Source: Alphaproteobacteria bacterium | GTDB taxonomy: Bacteria; Pseudomonadota; Alphaproteobacteria; Rhizobiales; Rhizobiaceae | Length of the DNA stretch: 64,000 nucleotides | Direction: 5' to 3' | NCBI GenBank assembly: GCA_018823835.1 | Contig: JAHJHT010000009.1 | Coordinates: 1-64,000 of the forward strand | In this document: piece after piece, positions 52,818 through 63,460 of the stretch | Position numbering within the stretch: position 1 is the first letter of the stretch | Layout: every line of letters begins with the position of its first letter | Program-made: the position numbers and the translations under genes | Notes under the pieces: model-generated | Database searches by the model: none | The model's input: only the letters and a program-made list of their open reading frames with translations | What the model was told of the DNA's origin: nothing

Positions 52818-55800
52818 ATGAACATTCAGACCGATCCCCGGCGGCTGAGAAGCGCTGCCAAGCCTTGTCCTCCTGCGGCCGAGGAGCCGATCCGGGCCCA
52901 TTTCCTGCACGACGACCGGCTGCGCGAGCTGGGCGCCAGGCTGGCACGCGGCGACGTGCCCGACGTCGCCAGCATCGGCGCCTTCGACTTCCAGGCGCGC
53001 GTGCGCGAGAATGGCGAACGCATTCTCGAGGTCTACCGCGCGACCAACGCAGCCCAGGCGCGCGGCGACATGGTGACGCCGGCGGCGCAGTGGCTGCTCG
53101 ACAACCACTATCTCGTCGAGGAGACGAGCTTCCAGATCAAGCGCGACCTGCCGCGCCGCTTCTACCGCCAGCTGCCGACGATGGAGGTGGCCGGGCTTCA
53201 GCCGGTGCCGCGTGCCCTGGCCATTGCCTGGGTCTATGTCGCGCATACCGACAGCACGGTGTCGCTGAGCAGCTTCAAGGCGATCGTCGAAGGTTTCCAG
53301 TCGGTGGTGCCGCTGAAGATCGGCGAGCTGTGGGCGCTGCCCTCGCTGCTGCGCTTCGTTCTGATCGAGAACCTTCGGCGCATCGCGGTGCGGGTGAACC
53401 GCTCGCGGGAACTGCGCCAGTCGGCCAACGAGGTGGCGGACCAGGTGCTGGGCTCGGGCGATGGCGTCGACGAGGCGTCGCTCCTGGCCGACTACACGAC
53501 GCATGCCTGCGACACCAGCTTCGCCACGCAGCTGCTCTACCGGCTGCGCGACGGCTCGCAGAATTCGGAGATGGCGCTCGACTGGCTGGAGAAGGTGCTC
53601 GAGCAGGCCGGCACCGACGCCGAGGAGACGACGATCGGCGAGCACCAGTCGCTGTCGAGCGGCAACGTCACCACCGGCAACATCGTGCGCGGGCTGCGGC
53701 TGGTCAACGACATCGACTGGACCGTCTGGTTCGAGGACGTCAGCCGCATCGACCGGCTGCTGCGCGAGCGCTCCGACATGGAGGCGCTCGACTTCGCCTC
53801 GCGCGACCAGTACCGCACGGCGATCGAGGACCTGGCGCGGCGCTCTGGCCTGACCGAATACGAGGTTGCCGAACGCGCCACGGAACTTGCCGGCTACAGC
53901 CTGCAGGCCGGGACCGCCGGCCCGGCGAGCGCCGAGGACGCGGCCAATGTCGGCTTCTTCCTGGTCGGCACGCGGCGCGAGGAACTGGAACGGGCAATAG
54001 GCTACAGGCCGTCCTTCGGCACGCAGCTCAACCGGGCGTTCCGGCGCACCGGCTGGTCGGGCATCGTGGTGCCGGTGTTCCTGCTCACCGTGCTGCTGAT
54101 GGTCCTGGCGGGCGGCGCGCTGAAGGCGATCGGCCTGACCGACTCGGAGGTCGGGCTTTTGCTGGTGCTGTTCGCCGTGCCGGCGAGCGAAGGCGCGCTC
54201 GGCTTCTTCAACACCATCGTGCTCCTGTTCCTGAAGCCGACGAGGCTGGTCGGCTACGAGTACAAGGACGGCGTGCCGGAAGAAGCGCGCACGCTGGTGG
54301 TGGTTCCATCGCTGATCGGCTCGCGCGACGAGGTAGACGACACGCTGCGCCGGCTTGAGGTTCACCATCTCGCCAATCCAAGCGGTGCGGTGTCATTCGC
54401 GCTCCTGTCGGACTGGCCCGACAGTGCCGCCGAACAACGCGTCGAGGACGACGAGATCCTCGACTTCGCGCGTGGCGAGATCGCCAGGCTGAACGAGCGC
54501 TACCCGACCGAGGGCGCGCCGCTGTTCCACCTGCTGCACCGCCGCCGCATCTACAATGAAAGCCAGAAGTGCTGGATGGGCTGGGAGCGCAAGCGCGGCA
54601 AGCTGCACGAGCTGAACCTCTTGCTGCGTGGCGACCCGGACACCACCTTCCTGCCGCTCGAGGCGCCGCTGCCCGAGGGCATCGTGCACGTTATGACGCT
54701 CGACAGCGACACGCGCATGATGCGCGACTGCGTGACCAGGCTTGCCGGCAAGCTCTGCCATCCGCTCAACCGCCCGGTGATCGACGCCGAAACGGGCCGC
54801 GTGACGGCCGGCTACTCCATCCTGCAGCCGCGCGTCACGCCCTCGCTGACCACCGGCGACGAATCCTCCTTCCTGCAGCGCGTCTTCTCGGCCAACCGCG
54901 GCATCGACCCCTATGTCTTCGCCGTCTCAGACCTTTACCAGGACGTGTTCGGCGACGGCTCCTTCACCGGCAAGGGCCTCTACCATGTCGATGCGATGGA
55001 GGCGGCTCTGCGCGGCCGCATCCAGGAAAACCAGGTGCTGAGCCACGACCTGCTGGAAGGCGCCTATGCACGCTCGGCGCTGGTTACCGACGTCGAAGTG
55101 GTCGAGGACTATCCGCCGCGCTATTCGGTCGACGCCTCGCGGCAACACCGCTGGGCGCGCGGCGACTGGCAGCTGCTGTCCTTCATCTTCAGCCCGAAAT
55201 CGGGCGTGCCGGCGCTGTCGCGCTGGAAGATGATCGACAATCTGCGCCGTTCGCTGACGCCGATCTTCTGGGTGCTGGCGGCGATCGCCGGCTGGGCGCT
55301 GCTGCCCTTCACGCAGGCCGCGCAGTGGCAGGCGCTGCTGATCCTGGCTCTGTTCATGGCGCCGACCTTCGAGATCATCGACGCCATCGTGCCGAAAGGC
55401 CGCGAGGCGACGGTGCGCGGCCATTTCACCGCACTGGTGCGCGACGCTTCCTTCGGTACCGCGCTGGTGGCCGTCAAGGTGGTGCTGATGGCGCATTCGG
55501 CCTGGATGATGGGCGACGCCATCGTGCGCACGATCTACCGGATGTTCGTCAGCCGCCAGAACCTGCTCGAATGGCGTACCGCCTCGCAGGCGCACAAGTC
55601 GGGCGACAATTCCATCGGTGCCTACTACCGCATCATGTACGGCGCGGTGGTGATCGCGCTCGTCGGGCTTGCCATCGCGGTGGCGGCCGACTCCACCGGC
55701 GCCTTCGTGGGCTTTTTCTTCGCGCTGTTCTGGATCGGCTCGCCGGCCTTCGCATGGCTGATCAGCCGTTCGGCCGAAACCGAGGACCGGCTGCGCGTGA

Positions 55801-58800
55801 CGAAGGCCGACCGGGCGCTGCTGCGCACGGTGGCGCGCCGCACCTGGGCCTATTTCGAGACCTTCGTGACGGCCGAGCACAACATGCTGCCGCCGGACAA
55901 TTTCCAGGAGACGCCGCAGCCGGTGGTGGCGCAGCGCACCTCGCCGACCAATATCGGCGTCTATCTGCTGTCGGTCGTTTCGGCGCGCGATTTCGGCTGG
56001 ATCAGCCTCGCCGACGCGGCGCGCCGCATCGAGGCGACGATGACGACCATCGAGAAGATGCGGCGCCATCGCGGCCACCTGTTCAACTGGTACGACACCA
56101 AGACGCTGAAGCCGCTGCTGCCGCTCTACGTGTCGAGCGTCGACAGCGGCAACCTGGCCGGCCACCTGGTGGCGGTCGCGGCAGCCTGCAGCGACTGGGC
56201 CGAAGCGCCGGCGGTGCACCTGCAGGGCGACTTCGACGGCATTCTCGACTGCGTCACGGTGCTCGAGGAGAGCCTTGCCGAACTGCCCGACGATCGCCGC
56301 CAGCTCAGGCCGCTGCGCCAGAGGCTGCTCGACCGCATCGTCGGCATGCGGCGCGCCGTGCACACCATCAAGACGCAGCCGGAAATGGCCTCGATCCGCA
56401 CCATCAACCTGACGGTACAGGCAAGCGAGGTGCGAAAGCTCGCCATCGCCATCGACGCCGAGGCGCAGTCGGCCAAGAGCCAGGTGCTGGCAGAATGGGC
56501 CGAGCGGCTGGAAGCGACCTGCGAGGCGCATGTGCAGGACGCGCACAGCGACGACCAGAGCGTGACTGCGCTGCGCAAGTCGCTGGTCGCGATCGGCGAG
56601 CGGGCGCGCCGCTATGCCTTCGAGATGGATTTCTCCTTCCTGCTCAGCCCCGAGCGCAAGCTGCTGTCGATCGGCTACCGCGTCGAGGAACGCCAGCTCG
56701 ACGAGAGCTGCTACGACCTGCTGGCCTCCGAAGCGCGGCTGACCAGCCTGTTCGGCATCGCCAAGGGCGACCTGCCGACGGAGCACTGGTTCAAGCTCGG
56801 CAGGCCGATCGTCGAGATCGGCTTCCGCGGCGCGCTGATGTCGTGGTCGGGCTCGATGTTCGAGTACCTGATGCCACCGCTGGTGATGAAGGAGCCGCGC
56901 GGCGGCATCCTGAACCAGACCAGCCAGCTGGTGATCAAGAAGCAGATCCAGTATGGCCGCTCGAAGAACGTGCCGTGGGGCATTTCGGAAGCCGCCTATA
57001 ACGGCCGCGACCGCGAGCTGACCTACCAGTACACGAATTTCGGCGTGCCTGGCCTCGGGCTGAAGCGCGGGCTGGGCCGCAGCACGGTGATCGCGCCCTA
57101 TGCGACGGTGCTTGCCGCGCAGTTCATGCCGGCCGAGGCGGTCGAGAACCTGGAGCGCCTGAAGCGCGTCGGCGCGCTCGGCCATTACGGCTATCACGAC
57201 GCGGTCGACTACACGCCGCAGCGCGTGCCCGAAGGCAGCGACCATGCGGTGGTCTACAACTACATGGCGCATCACCAGGGCATGACGATCGTGGCGGTGG
57301 CCAACGCCGTGTTCGAGGGCCGCATGCGTGACCGCTTCCACAGCGACCCGGTGATCGAATCCGCGGAACTGCTGCTGCAGGAGAAGGCGCCGCGCGACAT
57401 TCCGGTCGAGACGGTGCGCACCGAGGCCGACGAGCGCGGCGAGATCGACACGGTCGAGCAGAACCAGGACACGCGGCTGATCCTCAACCCGGCGCAGGCG
57501 CTGCGCTCGACCAGCCTGATGTCGAACGGCCACTATTCGGTGATGGTGACGGCGACCGGCTCCGGCTACAGCCGCTGGAACGACATGGCGGTGACGCGAT
57601 GGCATGCCGACCCGACCGAAGACCGGCTGGGCAGCTACATCTTCCTGCGCGACACCGAAACGGAAGAATGGTGGTCGGCAACGGCCGAGCCGCGCCCGGC
57701 GCCGGGCGAGCGCTGCCAGACGCATTTTTCCGACGACAAGGCGAGCTTCATCAAGACCGTCGACACGCTGCGCTCCGAGGTCGAGGCGATCGTGGTGTCG
57801 GAAGGCAATGGCGAGGGACGGCGCGTCACGCTGTTCAACGAGGGCCAGAGCGACCGGCTGATCGAGCTGACCTCGTTTGCCGAGCTGGTGCTGGCGCCCG
57901 AAGCCGCAGACAACGCGCACCCGGCCTTCTCCAAGATGTTCGTGCAGACCGAGATCGAGCCCGGCCGCAACGTGATCTTTGCCAACAGGCGCAAGCGCTC
58001 GGCGAGCGAGGCCGACATTGCGGCGGCGCATTTCGTCACCGCGCCGACCGGCGTGGCGCGCGAGATCCAGGCCGAGACGGACCGACGCGCCTTCATCGGG
58101 CGCGGCCGCAGCATCGCCAATGCCGCCGCCTTCGATCCCGGCGCGCGGCTCGGCGGCAATCACGGCTTCACGCTCGACCCGATCGCGGCGCTGCGCTGCC
58201 GCGTCAAGGTGCCGGCCAACAACAAGGTGGTGCTGACCTTCTGGACGGTGGTGGGTCCCGACCGCGCCGAGGTCGAGGCGACGATTGCCAGGCTCGACCA
58301 TTCGGAGGGCTTTTCGCGCCAGGCGATGCTGGCCTGGACGCGCTCGCAGGTGCAGACGCGGCACATGGGGCTCAGCCTCGCCGAGGCGGCAAACGTGCAG
58401 AAGCTCGCCTCCTACCTGATCTACCCGGCGCCGTTCCTCAGGCTGCCCGGTTCGACCATCGCGTCGGGCCTCGGCCGCCAGTCGGCGCTGTGGCCGATGG
58501 CGATCTCGGGAGACTACCCGATCTTCCTCGTGCGCATCGGCGACGTCGCCGATCTCGAGATCGTGGCCGACGCGCTGCGCTACCAAGAATACATGCGCGC
58601 CCGCGGCATGCTGTCGGACATCGTCATCGTCAACGAGCAGGCCTCGTCCTATGTGCAGGACCTGCAGCAGGCGATCGAGACGCTGTGCGAGAACGCCAAG
58701 CTGCGCGGCAAGGAAATCGGGCCGCGCCAGCACATCTTCGCGGTCCGGCGCGACCTGATGGACGCCGATTCCTACCAGACGCTGCTGTCGGCGGCGCGGG

Positions 58801-61382
58801 TGGCGCTGCATACCCGCAACGGCAGCATACTCGACCAGATCGAGCGCGCCGAGTCGGCCGAACTGCTGGCGCGCGCGCCGGCCGTTTCCGCGCATGGCGA
58901 GGAGTCCGACGACGCATTGCCGGCCAGAATGCCGGCGCCAAGGCCCGTGGTGACAGGCGTCCCGGCGCCCGATGGCGGCGAACTGGCCTACTGGAACGGC
59001 TATGGCGGTTTCGACCGCGACGGGCGCGACTATGTGGTGCGGCTGACCGGCGAGCGCTCGACGCCGCATCCGTGGATCAACGTCATCGCAAACCAGAATT
59101 TCGGCTTCCACACCTCGGCCGAGGGCGCCTCCTTCACCTGGAGCCGCAACAGCCGAGACTTCCAGCTGACGACATGGTCGAACGACCCGGTGACCAACCG
59201 CCCGGGCGAGGCGATCTACGTGTACGACCAGGCGAGCGGTCGCGCCTTCTCGCCCTTCGCGGCGGTGGCACGCGACCCGTCGGCCACCTACGAGGCGCGG
59301 CATGGCCAGGGATTCTCGAAATTCTCCGTCAAGCGCGGGCCGCTTTCGCTCGAGCTGACGCAGCTGGTCGATCCCGAGGACCCGGTGAAGGTCTCGCGCC
59401 TGACAATCCGCAATGCCGGCCCGCTCGAAGCGCGGCTGAGGGTCTATGCCTACGCCGAGTGGGTGCTCGGCAACAACCGGGCGAAGTCGGCGCCGACCAT
59501 CGTGCCATCGCTCGACGAAGCGACCGGCGCTCTGCTGGCGCGCAACGCCTACAGCCTCGACTATGGCGACCGCGTGGCGTTCCTGGCGAGCGACGGCGAG
59601 GCGCAGTCGGTGACCGCCGACCGGCATGAATTCATCGGGCGTGCCGGTTCGGTGGAACGGCCGGAGGCGGTGGCGACGGGCGCCACGCTGTCGGGCCGCG
59701 TGGAGGCGGGAAGCGACCCCTGCGCGGCGATGGCGCGCGACGTGACGGTGCCGGCAGGCGGCGAGGTGACGCTGCTGTGGCTGCTTGGCGACGCCGGCTC
59801 GGCCGAAGAGGCAAGCGCACTGGCGGCCGCGCACCGCAACAAGGATTTCGACGAACGCCTCGCAGACAATGACCGCCGCTGGGACGAATTCCTCGGTACG
59901 GTGCAGGTCGAGACGCCGGACAAGGCATTCGACGCGATGGTCAATCGCTGGCTGCCCTACCAGAGCCTGGCCTGCCGCATCCGGGCGCGCTCGGCCTTCT
60001 ACCAGGCGAGCGGTGCCTTCGGCTTCCGCGACCAGCTGCAGGACACGATGTCGCTGCTGCTGCACGATCCGCAACTGGCGCGCGACCAGATCCTGAACGC
60101 CGCCCGGCGGCAGTTCGAGAAGGGCGACGTGCAGCATTGGTGGCTGCCGCGCAGCGGCGCGGGCGTGCGCACGATCATCTCCGACGACGTGGTGTGGCTG
60201 GCTTATGCCGTGCACCGCTACGTGAAGGTGACGGGCGACGCGACGCTGCTCGACGAGGAGCTGCCCTTCATCGAGGGCGAGGAACTGGCCGAGGGCCAGC
60301 ACGATTCCTTCTTCACGCCGAAGGTGTCGGAGAAGAGCGCCAGCATCTACGAGCATTGCGTGCGGGCGCTGGACCTCGCGATCGAGCGGACCGGCGCCAG
60401 CGGGTTGCCGCTGATCCTCGGCGGCGACTGGAACGACGGCATGAACCGGGTCGGCGAGGGCGGCAAGGGCGAGAGCGTGTGGCTTGGCTGGTTCCTGCTG
60501 AAGACGCTGGGCAACTTTGCCCGCGTCGCCAAGGGCCGCGGCGAGACGAAGCGCGCCAAGGCATGGGAAAAGCATGCCGGGCGGTTGAAACAGGCGCTGG
60601 AGAATGCGGCCTGGGACGGCGAGTGGTACCGGCGCGGCAGCTTCGACGACGGTACGCCGCTCGGCTCCAAGCAGTCGGAGGAGTGCCGCATCGATTCCAT
60701 CGCGCAGTCGTGGAGCGTGATCTCGGGCGCGGGCGATCCGGCGCGCTCCAAGACCGCGATGGCTTCGGCGACGCGCATGCTCGTCGACGACGAGCTGAAG
60801 ATCATCAAGCTGTTCACGCCGGCCTTCGCCGACACGCCGCTGGAGCCCGGCTACATCAAGAGCTATCCGCCGGGCGTGCGCGAGAATGGCGGGCAGTACA
60901 CCCATGCTGCGACGTGGTTCGTCATCGCGCTCGCCGAAATGGGCGATGCCGACGCGGCTTGGCGCGCCTTCGAGATGCTGAACCCGGTCAACCACGCGCT
61001 CGACGAAGAGGCTGCCGAGCGCTACCGCACCGAACCCTATGTGGTGGCGGCCGACGTCTATTCGTCGCCGGACAAGGGCGGGCGCGGCGGCTGGACCTGG
61101 TACACGGGCTCGGCCGGCTGGCTCTACCGCGCGGCGGTCGAGAGCATCCTCGGCATCCAGAAGGAAGGCGACCGGCTGACGATCAGGCCGGTGCTGCCGC
61201 ATCACTGGAACGGCTATTCGGCCACGCTGAAGCTCGGCGGCGCGACCTACCGGATCTCTGTGCAGCGCGGAAAGAAGGGCGGCAAGGCCAGCGTCAAGGC
61301 TGATGGTGTGCAGTGCGAAGACCAGACGGTGGCGCTTGTGCAAAAGGGAAATGTGGAGGTGCAGGTGACGCTACCGTCATAG
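52818..61382 (+). CDS. ndvB: Cyclic beta-1,2-glucan synthase
   Basis: NdvB (ChvB/Cgs) builds periplasmic cyclic beta-1,2-glucan from UDP-glucose at the inner membrane. At 2,854 residues it has the usual length. It has an N-terminal region and membrane helices near 413-475. A GT84 glycosyltransferase follows, with HVMTLDSDTRMMRD near 627. More membrane helices lie near 815-990. Two glycoside-phosphorylase-like parts complete it, the last being GH94 with GGDWNDGMNRVG near 2535, where the Asp is the expected acid. NYMAHHQGMT lies near 1485. The ATG at 52818 has AGGA 7 nt upstream; a TTG at 52779 is also in frame. These glucans matter for osmoadaptation and host infection. Confidence 0.96.
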   Translation: MNIQTDPRRLRSAAKPCPPAAEEPIRAHFLHDDRLRELGARLARGDVPDVASIGAFDFQARVRENGERILEVYRATNAAQARGDMVTPAAQWLLDNHYLVEETSFQIKRDLPRRFYRQLPTMEVAGLQPVPRALAIAWVYVAHTDSTVSLSSFKAIVEGFQSVVPLKIGELWALPSLLRFVLIENLRRIAVRVNRSRELRQSANEVADQVLGSGDGVDEASLLADYTTHACDTSFATQLLYRLRDGSQNSEMALDWLEKVLEQAGTDAEETTIGEHQSLSSGNVTTGNIVRGLRLVNDIDWTVWFEDVSRIDRLLRERSDMEALDFASRDQYRTAIEDLARRSGLTEYEVAERATELAGYSLQAGTAGPASAEDAANVGFFLVGTRREELERAIGYRPSFGTQLNRAFRRTGWSGIVVPVFLLTVLLMVLAGGALKAIGLTDSEVGLLLVLFAVPASEGALGFFNTIVLLFLKPTRLVGYEYKDGVPEEARTLVVVPSLIGSRDEVDDTLRRLEVHHLANPSGAVSFALLSDWPDSAAEQRVEDDEILDFARGEIARLNERYPTEGAPLFHLLHRRRIYNESQKCWMGWERKRGKLHELNLLLRGDPDTTFLPLEAPLPEGIVHVMTLDSDTRMMRDCVTRLAGKLCHPLNRPVIDAETGRVTAGYSILQPRVTPSLTTGDESSFLQRVFSANRGIDPYVFAVSDLYQDVFGDGSFTGKGLYHVDAMEAALRGRIQENQVLSHDLLEGAYARSALVTDVEVVEDYPPRYSVDASRQHRWARGDWQLLSFIFSPKSGVPALSRWKMIDNLRRSLTPIFWVLAAIAGWALLPFTQAAQWQALLILALFMAPTFEIIDAIVPKGREATVRGHFTALVRDASFGTALVAVKVVLMAHSAWMMGDAIVRTIYRMFVSRQNLLEWRTASQAHKSGDNSIGAYYRIMYGAVVIALVGLAIAVAADSTGAFVGFFFALFWIGSPAFAWLISRSAETEDRLRVTKADRALLRTVARRTWAYFETFVTAEHNMLPPDNFQETPQPVVAQRTSPTNIGVYLLSVVSARDFGWISLADAARRIEATMTTIEKMRRHRGHLFNWYDTKTLKPLLPLYVSSVDSGNLAGHLVAVAAACSDWAEAPAVHLQGDFDGILDCVTVLEESLAELPDDRRQLRPLRQRLLDRIVGMRRAVHTIKTQPEMASIRTINLTVQASEVRKLAIAIDAEAQSAKSQVLAEWAERLEATCEAHVQDAHSDDQSVTALRKSLVAIGERARRYAFEMDFSFLLSPERKLLSIGYRVEERQLDESCYDLLASEARLTSLFGIAKGDLPTEHWFKLGRPIVEIGFRGALMSWSGSMFEYLMPPLVMKEPRGGILNQTSQLVIKKQIQYGRSKNVPWGISEAAYNGRDRELTYQYTNFGVPGLGLKRGLGRSTVIAPYATVLAAQFMPAEAVENLERLKRVGALGHYGYHDAVDYTPQRVPEGSDHAVVYNYMAHHQGMTIVAVANAVFEGRMRDRFHSDPVIESAELLLQEKAPRDIPVETVRTEADERGEIDTVEQNQDTRLILNPAQALRSTSLMSNGHYSVMVTATGSGYSRWNDMAVTRWHADPTEDRLGSYIFLRDTETEEWWSATAEPRPAPGERCQTHFSDDKASFIKTVDTLRSEVEAIVVSEGNGEGRRVTLFNEGQSDRLIELTSFAELVLAPEAADNAHPAFSKMFVQTEIEPGRNVIFANRRKRSASEADIAAAHFVTAPTGVAREIQAETDRRAFIGRGRSIANAAAFDPGARLGGNHGFTLDPIAALRCRVKVPANNKVVLTFWTVVGPDRAEVEATIARLDHSEGFSRQAMLAWTRSQVQTRHMGLSLAEAANVQKLASYLIYPAPFLRLPGSTIASGLGRQSALWPMAISGDYPIFLVRIGDVADLEIVADALRYQEYMRARGMLSDIVIVNEQASSYVQDLQQAIETLCENAKLRGKEIGPRQHIFAVRRDLMDADSYQTLLSAARVALHTRNGSILDQIERAESAELLARAPAVSAHGEESDDALPARMPAPRPVVTGVPAPDGGELAYWNGYGGFDRDGRDYVVRLTGERSTPHPWINVIANQNFGFHTSAEGASFTWSRNSRDFQLTTWSNDPVTNRPGEAIYVYDQASGRAFSPFAAVARDPSATYEARHGQGFSKFSVKRGPLSLELTQLVDPEDPVKVSRLTIRNAGPLEARLRVYAYAEWVLGNNRAKSAPTIVPSLDEATGALLARNAYSLDYGDRVAFLASDGEAQSVTADRHEFIGRAGSVERPEAVATGATLSGRVEAGSDPCAAMARDVTVPAGGEVTLLWLLGDAGSAEEASALAAAHRNKDFDERLADNDRRWDEFLGTVQVETPDKAFDAMVNRWLPYQSLACRIRARSAFYQASGAFGFRDQLQDTMSLLLHDPQLARDQILNAARRQFEKGDVQHWWLPRSGAGVRTIISDDVVWLAYAVHRYVKVTGDATLLDEELPFIEGEELAEGQHDSFFTPKVSEKSASIYEHCVRALDLAIERTGASGLPLILGGDWNDGMNRVGEGGKGESVWLGWFLLKTLGNFARVAKGRGETKRAKAWEKHAGRLKQALENAAWDGEWYRRGSFDDGTPLGSKQSEECRIDSIAQSWSVISGAGDPARSKTAMASATRMLVDDELKIIKLFTPAFADTPLEPGYIKSYPPGVRENGGQYTHAATWFVIALAEMGDADAAWRAFEMLNPVNHALDEEAAERYRTEPYVVAADVYSSPDKGGRGGWTWYTGSAGWLYRAAVESILGIQKEGDRLTIRPVLPHHWNGYSATLKLGGATYRISVQRGKKGGKASVKADGVQCEDQTVALVQKGNVEVQVTLPS

Positions 61383-61534
61383 AATCTTTGCGCTTTCCTA
61401 CCCTGGGGAAGACACCTTGCCACAATGTTGCCGCAAGAATGGCCTTTTTGCCTTAACTTTCAAACCGTTATCCGATCACAGGACGTTACGGGGCGTTGTG
61501 CTTTGTTGTTCGAAATCGGGGAACTGGCGCGCTA

Positions 61535-61552
61535 CGGGTGGATTGTCACCCG
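61535..61552. other. Small hairpin upstream of ndvA
   Basis: CGGGTG and CACCCG pair over 6 bp with a 6-nt loop in the 232-bp gap between ndvB and ndvA. Its place 63 bp before the ndvA start suggests part of a leader or a weak terminator. The gap is wide enough to hold an ndvA promoter, but I cannot pick one out. Confidence 0.3.
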
Positions 61553-61614
61553 AGGCCGCTACCGGTATGAGAATGATGGTGCGGTGCACAATTTTTGCAT
61601 GACGAGGTAATTGC

Positions 61615-63390
61615 GTGTCACTGCTCGAAATCTACTGGAGAGCACTTCGCTATCTTGGCGCCGACAAGAAGCGCGTCGCACTGGTCTGCTCGGCAAACGT
61701 CATCCTGGCCATCGTTGTCATCGCCGAACCGATCCTGTTCGGTCGGGTGATCGACGCCATCACCGACAAGCGCGAAGTGGTATCGACCCTGGCGCTGTGG
61801 GCAAGCCTTGGCGCCTTCAACATCGTCGCCTTCGTTTTCGTCGCGCGCAGCGCCGACCGCATCGCGCATGCGCGGCGGGCAGGGGTGCTGTGCGAGAGCT
61901 TCGAGCGGGTGATCGGCATGCCGCTGTCGTGGCACCACGAGCGGGGTACGTCGAACGCACTGCACACGCTGCTGCGCGCGGTGGAATCGCTGTTCTCGCT
62001 GTGGCTGGAATTCATGCGGCAGCACCTTTCGACCTTCGTGGCCCTCGTGCTGCTGGTGCCGACTGCGCTGTCGCTCGACGTTCGCATGTCGCTCGTGCTG
62101 GTGATGCTCGGCGTGCTCTACGTGGCGATCGGCCGGCTCGTCATGCGCAAGACCAACGAGGGCCAGAAATCGGTCGAGCGCCACTATCACAACGTCTTCT
62201 CGCACGTCACGGATTCGGTCGGCAACGTCGCCGTGCTGCAGAGCTACAACCGGATCAGCGACGAGACCGAGGCGCTGCGCAACCATGTGCGCGCGCTGCT
62301 GTCGGCGCAGAACCCGGTGCTCGACTGGTGGGCGCTGGCGAGCGCGCTGCACCGGCTCGCCTCGACCATCTCGATGATGGTGGTGCTCTTGATCGGCGCA
62401 TGGCTGGTGTCGCGCGGCGAGCTCAGGATCGGCGACATCATCGCCTTTACCGGCTTTGCCTCGCTGCTGATCAGCCGGCTCGACCAGATCTCGGCCTTCG
62501 TCAACCAGATCTTCGACGCCCGCGTGAAGCTCGAAGGCTTCTACCGCCTGGAGGACGACGCCGCCCTGACGCGCGAACCGGCGGGGCTGGTCGAGCTCGA
62601 GGGCGTGCGCGGCCATATCCGCTTCGAGGACGTCGGCTTCGAGTTCCCGAAGTCGGGCCAGGGCGTCAGCGACATCAATCTCGAGGTGCCCGCCGGTCAT
62701 ACGGTCGCCATCGTCGGGCCGACCGGTGCCGGCAAGACGACGCTCATCAACCTGCTGCAGCGCGTTTACACGCCGCGGCAGGGGCGCATCCTGATCGATG
62801 GCATCGACATCGCGACGGTGACGCGCAAGTCGCTGCGCCAATCGATCGCCACAGTGTTCCAGGATGCCGGACTGTTCAACCGCTCGATCGAGGATAACAT
62901 CCGCATCGGCCGTTCGGACGCCTGCAACAAGGACGTGCACGCCGCTGCCGCTGCCGCGGCCGCGCACGACTTCATCCTCTCGAAGAGCGAAGGCTACGAC
63001 ACGCTGTCGGGCGAACGCGGCAGCCAGCTTTCGGGCGGCGAACGGCAGCGCGTGGCGCTGGCCCGCGCCATCCTGAAGGACGCGCCCATCCTGGTGCTCG
63101 ACGAGGCGACCAGCGCACTCGACGTCGAGACCGAGACCCGCGTCAAGGAAGCCATCGACCGGCTGCGCCAGAACCGCACGACCTTCATCATCGCGCACCG
63201 GCTGACCACGGTTCGCGACGCCGACCTGGTGGTCTTCCTCGACAATGGCCGCGTCGTCGAGATGGGCGGCTTTGCCGAACTCTCGGCGCGCAACGGCCGC
63301 TTCGCGTCGCTGCTTAGGGCCGGTGGCCTGCTGACCGACGAGGATGTGCGCCGCCTCAGTCTCGTGGCCGTCGAGAACCAGGCCGCCTGA
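61615..63390 (+). CDS. ndvA: Cyclic beta-1,2-glucan exporter
   Basis: NdvA (ChvA) is a 591-residue ABC exporter half-transporter that moves cyclic beta-1,2-glucan to the periplasm. The N-terminal half has six membrane helices (first near VALVCSANVILAIVVIAEPILF). The ATPase has Walker A GPTGAGKTT near residue 368, signature LSGGERQRVALARA, Walker B ILVLDEATSALD and the H-loop in IIAHRLTT. It starts with GTG after a GAGG site and follows ndvB in the same direction. Confidence 0.96.
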   Translation: MSLLEIYWRALRYLGADKKRVALVCSANVILAIVVIAEPILFGRVIDAITDKREVVSTLALWASLGAFNIVAFVFVARSADRIAHARRAGVLCESFERVIGMPLSWHHERGTSNALHTLLRAVESLFSLWLEFMRQHLSTFVALVLLVPTALSLDVRMSLVLVMLGVLYVAIGRLVMRKTNEGQKSVERHYHNVFSHVTDSVGNVAVLQSYNRISDETEALRNHVRALLSAQNPVLDWWALASALHRLASTISMMVVLLIGAWLVSRGELRIGDIIAFTGFASLLISRLDQISAFVNQIFDARVKLEGFYRLEDDAALTREPAGLVELEGVRGHIRFEDVGFEFPKSGQGVSDINLEVPAGHTVAIVGPTGAGKTTLINLLQRVYTPRQGRILIDGIDIATVTRKSLRQSIATVFQDAGLFNRSIEDNIRIGRSDACNKDVHAAAAAAAAHDFILSKSEGYDTLSGERGSQLSGGERQRVALARAILKDAPILVLDEATSALDVETETRVKEAIDRLRQNRTTFIIAHRLTTVRDADLVVFLDNGRVVEMGGFAELSARNGRFASLLRAGGLLTDEDVRRLSLVAVENQAA

Positions 63391-63400
63391 GGCGATCACC

Positions 63401-63453
63401 TTGCCGGCAGGCCGCAGGCTGCGCCGATCGGTCCGATTGCGGCCGGCCGGCAA
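63401..63453. terminator. Strong inverted repeat between ndvA and ccmC
   Basis: A 16-bp stem with one mismatch (arms 63401-63416 and 63438-63453) and a 21-nt loop lies between ndvA and ccmC. The inner loop contains CCGATCGG. There is no T-run. The right arm ends 7 bp before the ccmC start, so the structure could end ndvA transcripts or affect ccmC translation. Confidence 0.55.
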
Positions 63454-63460
63454 GGCAGCT

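Noticed and set aside
54927..61343. 2,138-residue open frame on the minus strand
   Set aside because: It lies wholly antisense to ndvB, is Arg/Ala/His-rich with no family motif, and arises from GC-rich third positions.
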